NCBI GenBank assembly: GCA_002748225.1
Contig: PDRU01000125.1
Coordinates: 1-19,575 of the forward strand
Length of the DNA: 19,575 bases
Origin: Spirochaetales bacterium
Lineage (GTDB): Bacteria > Spirochaetota > Spirochaetia > DSM-2461
Direction: 5' to 3'
Shown here: in pieces, positions 14,670 to 19,575 of the stretch
Position numbering within the stretch: the first letter of the stretch is position 1
Layout: each line of letters begins with the position of its first letter
Translations under genes and position numbers: made by a program
The notes under the pieces: model-generated
Database searches by the model: none
What the model was told of the DNA's origin: nothing
What the model saw: only the letters and a program-made list of their open reading frames with translations

Positions 14670-15329
14670 ATGGAAAAACATAGCCGGCAGATTTTTATTG
14701 TGCATCCTGATACCGCGCGCCGGGAGAGCCTTGTGGGGCATCTTCGCCGGAAAGAATATGAAACATACGGTTTGAATCTGAATGAAGCAGCTGTTTTGAA
14801 TTATGAAGGAGAATCCGTTCTCTTTGTTTTTGATACGGCCGCGCAGGATATGGAACTGCTGACGCGTTCACTGGCGCAGGCAGAATATTCCCCGCGGATA
14901 GTGGGCTGCGGAGAAGAGGAGCCTTTTTCTTCGGAAAAGGAGCTGATCAATTACCTGCAGACTATCGGTGCTCATGGAAACAGGGCCTATGTGCGTTTCG
15001 GCAGTCAGTATGCGTCAATTGCCACCTTTGAAAGTTATGTAGGGGAAAGGCGTTTTGCCGGCATTGTTCACGATATAAGTTCCGCGGCGCTTTCGGCCAG
15101 TTTCCGTCCGCAGCCGGAAGACCTTTCATACCTGGAAATGGATTCCATCTGTGTGAACCTTCCGGGGTACAGAGCGAATCTTCCCGGTTCCATAACGGGA
15201 AAGAGAATAAGCGGCAGACAGGCTGCGTATATTTTTCATTTTAATTCCGCTGCGGAGAGCTCTTTGCAGAAGGAACTGCGCAGCTTTATCTATACTTCAT
15301 TGAAAATGAAACTGACCCGCGATATATAG
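14670..15329 (+). CDS. Receiver-like/PilZ-like protein, probable c-di-GMP effector
   Basis: A 219-residue soluble protein. Residues 7-80 look like a divergent response-regulator receiver: IFIVHPD (8-14) where receivers have IxIVDDD, and VLFVFD with D55 at the place of the phosphorylated Asp; the usual conserved Lys is not evident. Residues about 104-210 resemble PilZ: R105-x3-R109 and HDISSAA (D135, S137) approximate the RxxxR and DxSxxG motifs that bind cyclic di-GMP, with the final Gly replaced by Ala140. A PilZ effector next to motility genes would fit control of swimming by c-di-GMP. Ribosome site AGGAGG (14660-14665) is strong. It starts 11 bp after the tRNA terminator, in the place where cheY often lies. 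PilZ assignment is moderate, receiver assignment weaker. Confidence 0.55.
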   Translation: MEKHSRQIFIVHPDTARRESLVGHLRRKEYETYGLNLNEAAVLNYEGESVLFVFDTAAQDMELLTRSLAQAEYSPRIVGCGEEEPFSSEKELINYLQTIGAHGNRAYVRFGSQYASIATFESYVGERRFAGIVHDISSAALSASFRPQPEDLSYLEMDSICVNLPGYRANLPGSITGKRISGRQAAYIFHFNSAAESSLQKELRSFIYTSLKMKLTRDI

Positions 15330-15349
15330 ATAACAGACGGAGGAACATA

Positions 15350-15880
15350 ATGAGCAGTGCGTATGGAAGCCTGGAAAATGCTATACAAGATCATTTGAGA
15401 GCTATTTGCGAGAGCAGCGGTCTGCCTGAAGGAGACGCTTCTCTGGAAATGCTGGCTGAAGGCTGGCTGGAGAAAAACCGCGCCTTTTCCGAACAGGCGG
15501 CTGAAATGGATATGGAAATTGCGGATAAGTGTGATGATGCTTCCCGCGGCTTTCTGGCTTTGACATATTCGGGTTCTCTGGTGGCGGTTGGACCGGACAG
15601 CGGCGGTTCGCGCCGGGCCGTTTACGTCAGTATAGACCGCCGGCGGGATGTACCGGCCCGGGCCGAGTCGGATGACGCTGTACTTGGAAACACTGCCGAA
15701 GTTGGCAGAGAACTCATTTTTGAAAAAGGGCCTGTTAAGCAGAGTTCTGTTGTTTATCGGCTGGCCATTCTGCCCGCGGCCCTGGCCCTTCCTGTGCAGA
15801 ACGAACGCCTCAATGAAGCAACAGTGGCCCTGACACGTGAATTTCAGGCAGTCGATGAAACAAAAATTGATATGGAATGA
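15350..15880 (+). CDS. Hypothetical protein, unknown function
   Basis: A 176-residue protein that I do not recognise. It has no signal peptide or membrane segment and is acidic, especially in residues 25-66 (EGDASLEMLAEGWLEKNRAF and AEMDMEIADKCDD). The middle reads like a small beta-rich fold (FLALTYSGSLVAVGPDSGG, RRAVYVSIDRRRDVPARA), and the C-terminal third has a hydrophobic stretch (VVYRLAILPAALALPVQ) then a helix ending ETKIDME. Ribosome site GGAGGA at 15339-15344 supports the ATG. Its stop overlaps the start of the metallophosphoesterase gene by 4 bp (ATGA), so the two are probably translated together and may work together. The coding pattern matches the neighbours, so it is a real gene. 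Confidence 0.8.
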   Translation: MSSAYGSLENAIQDHLRAICESSGLPEGDASLEMLAEGWLEKNRAFSEQAAEMDMEIADKCDDASRGFLALTYSGSLVAVGPDSGGSRRAVYVSIDRRRDVPARAESDDAVLGNTAEVGRELIFEKGPVKQSSVVYRLAILPAALALPVQNERLNEATVALTREFQAVDETKIDME

Positions 15881-16908
15881 TGTTATACTCCACAAACACT
15901 GAAATTCGGGAAGTTTTTTCCCGTCTTCATCCGCCCCTTGTTCTTCCTGATCTGGAGGAAATGTCGGGGATACTGGAAAGTGTGCAGCAGGTTCTTGACA
16001 ATGAAGATCCGCAGATCCGCCCTCAAAGCGGGGACGGCCGTCCCGGAGGCCTGCTCCTTCTCCATTCCGATATTCCCACAGTTATTGTGCCCGACCTCCA
16101 TGCCCGGACCGGGTATATGGCGGCTCTTATTGATATGGACATAGACGGGCAGCCGCTGCTGGAAGCCCTTCTGGAAGAAAAACTGCAGGTTGTGTGTGTC
16201 GGCGACGGTTTTCACAGCGAGGCGCGGGGCGCCAAACGCTGGAAGAAGGCCTGGAAGGAATATGAAAACGCTTTCCGCCGTCATAACGCCATGGATGAAG
16301 AAATGGCTGAAAGCCTGTCGCTGATGCTGATGGTTATGATTCTGAAAGTTGCCGCGCCCCGTCATTTCCACTTTCTGAAGGGGAATCATGAAAATGTTAC
16401 CAATACAGATGAAAATGGAAACCGGCCGTTTGGAAAATACGCCTGGGAAGGGCAGATGGTACGGGATTGGTTTTTGATGTTTCTGGGTAACGATATTCTG
16501 TCCCGCTGGGCTGATTTCGAGTATGCCCTTCCTCTGCTGGCCGTGGGAAATCATTTTCTTATTTCTCATGCGGAACCGCGGAATTTCTACACCCGGGAAG
16601 AATTGATCTCAGGCATGGAAAACGACGAGCTTATCTATGATTTTACCTGGACCGCGAATGGAGCGGCTACGGAAGGCAGTGTGGAGGAAATGCTGGAGCA
16701 TTATCTGGAAGACGATGCGGAGGAGTCTCTCTACTTCGGGGGGCACAGGCCGGTTTCAGGGTATTACACTTTACGGGCAAACGGACGTTATGTGCAGATT
16801 CATAATCCTGAGCGCTACATTGCGGCGTTTCTGGATGCCGGATGTATACCCGATCCGGAGAGAGATGTCTTTGATATAGAGGAAAGGAGAGGCATGGCGG
16901 ATGAGTGA
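15877..16908 (+). CDS. Calcineurin-like metallophosphoesterase
   Basis: A 343-residue phosphoesterase with a two-metal active site. Motifs appear in order: D73-L-H75 (VPDLHAR), GD110GFH113 (VCVGDGFH, where Ser/Thr phosphatases have GDxVDRG), GNHE at 169-172 (FLKGNHENV), H231 (ISHAE) and GGH at 288-290 (YFGGHRPV). These cover the metal-binding residues of the PPP-like superfamily, so it should be active. The altered second motif and a long insert between it and GNHE (about 115-160, basic and aromatic) argue against a classical protein phosphatase, yet its position just before a Ser/Thr kinase makes phosphoprotein a plausible substrate. It has no signal peptide, so it is cytoplasmic. It overlaps both neighbours (4 and 8 bp), a sign of tight co-translation. 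An alternative ATG is at 15880. Confidence 0.85.
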   Translation: MMLYSTNTEIREVFSRLHPPLVLPDLEEMSGILESVQQVLDNEDPQIRPQSGDGRPGGLLLLHSDIPTVIVPDLHARTGYMAALIDMDIDGQPLLEALLEEKLQVVCVGDGFHSEARGAKRWKKAWKEYENAFRRHNAMDEEMAESLSLMLMVMILKVAAPRHFHFLKGNHENVTNTDENGNRPFGKYAWEGQMVRDWFLMFLGNDILSRWADFEYALPLLAVGNHFLISHAEPRNFYTREELISGMENDELIYDFTWTANGAATEGSVEEMLEHYLEDDAEESLYFGGHRPVSGYYTLRANGRYVQIHNPERYIAAFLDAGCIPDPERDVFDIEERRGMADE

Positions 16909-18853
16909 AACGGCAAAAAAATCTTCCAGAAGCAGCAGCGCGGCATCTTCGGGCAAAAAGCCCGGTAAAAAAATAGGCAAGTATCAAAACGCGGTTTTAG
17001 TGGCCAAAGGCGGCATGGGAGCTATTTACAAGGCTGATCATCCCACACTGGAACAGCCGGTTGTGCTTAAAATGCTTACCCTGACAGACAATGAACAGTT
17101 TGCTCAGCGCTTTCAGCGGGAAGCCACTATTATGATGGGCTTTCAGCATGTGAATATTGTTAATTATTTTGACCATTTCAAAACCACCCGTTCCTACTGC
17201 ATGGTTATGGAATATGTGGATGGATGTTCCCTGGCCCAGCTTTTGGAAAAACACCGTTATCTGGATGATGATGTTGCCCTTCTGGTTATACGCGACACAC
17301 TGAGGGCGTTGAGTTTTGCCCATGCCAAAGGTGTTATTCACCGGGATATTAAGCCGGCCAACATTCTTATTTCTTCCACGGGGGAGGTTAAACTGACCGA
17401 CTTCGGTATTGCCCAGAATCAGGCGGTTGATTCAGACAGTCTGACCCGTGAGGGAATGACCCTGGGAACACCGTCCTACATGGCGCCCGAACAGTTCCGG
17501 GACGCCGGAGCTGTGGATGAACGGGCCGATGTCTATTCCACCGGGGTTCTCCTCTACGAATGTCTGACCGGAGTAAAGCCCTTTGCCGGTGCGTCTCTGC
17601 CGGAAATGCTGGAGCGTATCCGAAAGGGGCGCTATGAACGTTTAAGAAAGGTGCGTCCCGAATCTCTGGGGCTTTCACGCAGGCTTGTGCGCCGCGCCAT
17701 GCGCCCCCGTCCGGAAATGCGTTACCAGGATGCCGCCCGCATGCTGCGGCCTCTGGAAAGGTTTCTGAGTCATCAAAATGAAAGTTCCCTGCGTTTGACA
17801 CTGGCCGATCTGGTAAACAGCCGCGGCAAAGTGGACAGGCCGGGCGGTAATACCCGCCGGAAAATACTCAAGGCCGTTATGCTTTCTGCCGCAGCTGCTG
17901 CGGGGGTATGTGTTTTGGGGGCAGCTTGGTGGCTTCTGGCTCTGGGCGGCAGGCTGCCCGCTTTTCTGATGCCCGGTTTCCTCGGGGCGGTACGAGCTGA
18001 TGTTCAAATAGTTGGACCTGTGGAAAACAACCCCCGTGTTTTACTTGATGTCTACAGACAGGATAATGAAGGCAACTCTGTAAAAGTGGGCAGCCGCGAA
18101 GGGCGGCTGGCAGGCAATGGTAAACAGAATGAAGGTGTGCCGCTTGTACGGACATTCCCCCGGGGAGTTAAACCGGGTTATTACACCTGTGTGGTTCATG
18201 TCGGAAACCGTCTGTACAATCATTTTGTTCAGATTCCGTCTTTGCGCGCCCGCAGCCAGGCTCTGGAAATGGGGGAGAATCCCCAGGTTGTTCTGCGGGA
18301 GGATTGGGAACCCATTCACCGGAAGGTGCGGGTTTCCTGGCGTCTGGTCCGGGGGGACACGGGCGCGGAGCTGGCTCCGGTTGCTCCGCCCAAAGTGGTG
18401 GATGAAAACGGACGGAGAATAAGCGGTGTGCGTTACGGCTCGGGTGATCTGATGACCGGTTCTTCTTACCGGCTGTTTTTTTCGCTTCCGGGTTTTGCTT
18501 CCCGCAGTCTGGATGTATCGCTGGATGCCGGTGTTTCCGACTGTTTTATTGAAGTGAACCTGATGCCTGAAAAAGCCGTGCTGGAACTGGCATCGGATTT
18601 GCCTTTCCGGCGTCCGAGTATTCAGGGTGAAAAATTCTACCGTTACGCGGGTGACCGGGGAGGTTTCCGTCCTGTTCCTTTTTTGAGGAAAAAACCGGTG
18701 GAACTGGAACTGAGTCCGGGTACTTACACGGTTGTGATCGGCGCTATGGAAAAACAGGCCTCCCGGAAAGTTGTTCTGAAGCCGGGCGGCCGGGCATCTC
18801 TGCGTCTGGTAAAGGATGAAGAAGGCAACACGGACTGGGTGTCCGGGAGGTAA
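16901..18853 (+). CDS. Transmembrane Ser/Thr protein kinase (Hanks type)
   Basis: A 650-residue membrane kinase. A Ser/Lys-rich start (1-27) leads to the kinase domain (about 27-290): glycine loop KGGMGAIYKA (36-45), K57 in VVLKML, E74, the catalytic loop HRDIKPAN (147-154, D149), DFG at 167-169 and GTPSYMAPEQ at 189-198 after an activation loop rich in Ser/Thr (DSDSLTREGMT). All catalytic residues are present. One membrane helix spans about 323-349. The remaining 300 residues should be periplasmic; they lack PASTA repeats, look beta-rich, and near 610-640 carry a PEGA-like stretch (LELSPGTYTVVIGAMEKQ). That part may sense wall or envelope state. The ATG lies within the end of the phosphoesterase gene (8-bp overlap) with GGAAAGGAGAGG upstream. 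An FHA protein follows, a natural phosphothreonine-binding partner. Confidence 0.93.
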   Translation: MSETAKKSSRSSSAASSGKKPGKKIGKYQNAVLVAKGGMGAIYKADHPTLEQPVVLKMLTLTDNEQFAQRFQREATIMMGFQHVNIVNYFDHFKTTRSYCMVMEYVDGCSLAQLLEKHRYLDDDVALLVIRDTLRALSFAHAKGVIHRDIKPANILISSTGEVKLTDFGIAQNQAVDSDSLTREGMTLGTPSYMAPEQFRDAGAVDERADVYSTGVLLYECLTGVKPFAGASLPEMLERIRKGRYERLRKVRPESLGLSRRLVRRAMRPRPEMRYQDAARMLRPLERFLSHQNESSLRLTLADLVNSRGKVDRPGGNTRRKILKAVMLSAAAAAGVCVLGAAWWLLALGGRLPAFLMPGFLGAVRADVQIVGPVENNPRVLLDVYRQDNEGNSVKVGSREGRLAGNGKQNEGVPLVRTFPRGVKPGYYTCVVHVGNRLYNHFVQIPSLRARSQALEMGENPQVVLREDWEPIHRKVRVSWRLVRGDTGAELAPVAPPKVVDENGRRISGVRYGSGDLMTGSSYRLFFSLPGFASRSLDVSLDAGVSDCFIEVNLMPEKAVLELASDLPFRRPSIQGEKFYRYAGDRGGFRPVPFLRKKPVELELSPGTYTVVIGAMEKQASRKVVLKPGGRASLRLVKDEEGNTDWVSGR

Positions 18854-18856
18854 TAA

Positions 18857-19575
18857 ATGAAGGAATCGCGAGCGTCGCTGTATTCTCTGATGACAGGTGC
18901 CGCCGGAGGCGCTCTGGCCTGGTGCGGTGTGGAAATGATTCTTCTGGGAGCCGGCGGTTTTCCGGATGTCCGGATATTTACTCTGGTTCTGGGCGCGGCG
19001 GCCGGTCTGCTGCTGGGAGCGGTGGTTCCGCTGGCCGAAGGGCTGCGGCAGTTGCATAAGGAAAAGATCAGAGGGGCTCTGATGGTTGGTTCTGTCTTTG
19101 GCGCTCTGGCCGGAGCGGCGGGTATGGCCGCCGGGCAGCTGATTCTTTCCTCTCTGGCCGACTCCCGGATGTTTGTCAGTTTCGGGGAAGGGAGCCGGGG
19201 CGCGTCTCTGGCTCGTATTCCCGGATGGACCATTCTGGGAGGAGCCGTGGGGGCTGCCTCCGGTATCCGTTCCCGTTCGGGCCGGCGTGTTGCCGCCGGG
19301 CTTCTGGGCGGTTTGCTGGGCGGCCTTCTGGGCGGCGCGGCAGCGGAATTTCTGGGCAGCAGTCTTCCGCGTTTTTACGGCAGGGCGGCCGGAATGATGC
19401 TGTGGGGTATATCGGTGGCTTTTCTGGCCGACCGTTTTGAAGCCCGGCGTTCCCGGGGCCGGCTGACCGTACTGGCCGGACCGCTGAAAGGACGTTCTTT
19501 TCCGGTAAATCAGAAAGTAATGCGGATTGGACATTCTGTGCGCTCCGATCTGACCATTCCCGGAGACAGTACGGC
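18857..19575 (+). CDS. Glycine-rich multi-pass membrane protein with C-terminal FHA domain (3' end outside window)
   Basis: At least 239 residues with no stop before the window end. Residues 10-200 hold several hydrophobic, Gly/Ala-rich segments (MTGAAGGALAWCGVEMILLG, TLVLGAAAGLLLGAVVPLA, ALMVGSVFGALAGAAGMAAG, AGLLGGLLGGLLGGAAAEFLG, MMLWGISVAFLA), typical of tightly packed glycine-zipper helices. From about residue 205 an FHA domain begins: LTVLAGPLKGRSFPV, then RIGHSVRSDLTIPGDST, matching the xIGRxxxxDIxIxDxxVSR motif, here with His for the common Arg. FHA domains bind phosphothreonine, so this is a likely reader or substrate of the kinase just upstream. The ATG follows the kinase stop by 3 bp, and its ribosome site GGAGG (18846-18850) is inside the kinase gene's last codons. 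Confidence 0.85.
   Translation, partial: MKESRASLYSLMTGAAGGALAWCGVEMILLGAGGFPDVRIFTLVLGAAAGLLLGAVVPLAEGLRQLHKEKIRGALMVGSVFGALAGAAGMAAGQLILSSLADSRMFVSFGEGSRGASLARIPGWTILGGAVGAASGIRSRSGRRVAAGLLGGLLGGLLGGAAAEFLGSSLPRFYGRAAGMMLWGISVAFLADRFEARRSRGRLTVLAGPLKGRSFPVNQKVMRIGHSVRSDLTIPGDST

Noticed and set aside
18041..19534. A 497-codon minus-strand open frame opposite the kinase end and the FHA gene
   Set aside because: Low-complexity translation (Gln, Arg, Gly, Thr, Pro), no motif, and opposite two genes with clear domains.

Overview
The window looks like a chromosomal segment of a spirochaete of the Treponema/Spirochaeta group with moderately high GC. The main reasons are a periplasmic flagellar sheath protein FlaA, the flaA-cheA-cheW-cheX gene order, a CheW fused to a CheR-like domain, a CheA with an enlarged dimerisation domain, and a 'spiro-SPASM' type protein. 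All genes except xseA read left to right, most with 0-30 bp gaps or short overlaps, so they form a few long operons. GTG and TTG starts occur at three genes.

Region 1 (1-1049, minus strand) is the 5' part of xseA (exonuclease VII large subunit), divergent from everything else.

Region 2 (1160-7621) is a tightly overlapping five-gene cluster: a spiro-SPASM protein (nucleotidyltransferase-like domain plus a radical-SAM-like domain lacking the usual cysteines plus a partial SPASM tail), a GT-A-like glycosyltransferase candidate, a SpsF-family cytidylyltransferase, a PseG-like/methyltransferase fusion, and an ATP-grasp ligase. Together they suggest synthesis or decoration of an activated sugar, perhaps nonulosonate-like, for a surface or flagellar glycan. 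Two adjacent genes carry long in-frame G runs (G9 and G8), candidates for phase variation. This cluster is the best candidate in the window for an undescribed system.

Region 3 (7605-10290) continues with a secreted N-acetylmuramoyl-L-alanine amidase and a membrane-anchored GerMN-domain protein. Next come four phased A-tracts, a promoter and flaA, which ends in a hairpin terminator.

Region 4 (10325-14505) is the chemotaxis operon cheA, cheW-cheR-like and cheX. No cheY follows. A tRNA-Val(GAC) with its own promoter and terminator sits directly after cheX.

Region 5 (14670-19575) is a signalling operon: a receiver-like/PilZ protein, an unknown 176-residue protein, a calcineurin-like metallophosphoesterase, a transmembrane Ser/Thr protein kinase and a glycine-rich membrane protein with a C-terminal FHA domain cut by the window edge. 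It reads as a c-di-GMP and Ser/Thr-phosphorylation module beside the motility genes.

There is no gap over 300 bases without a gene. I saw no insertion sequence, CRISPR array or rRNA.
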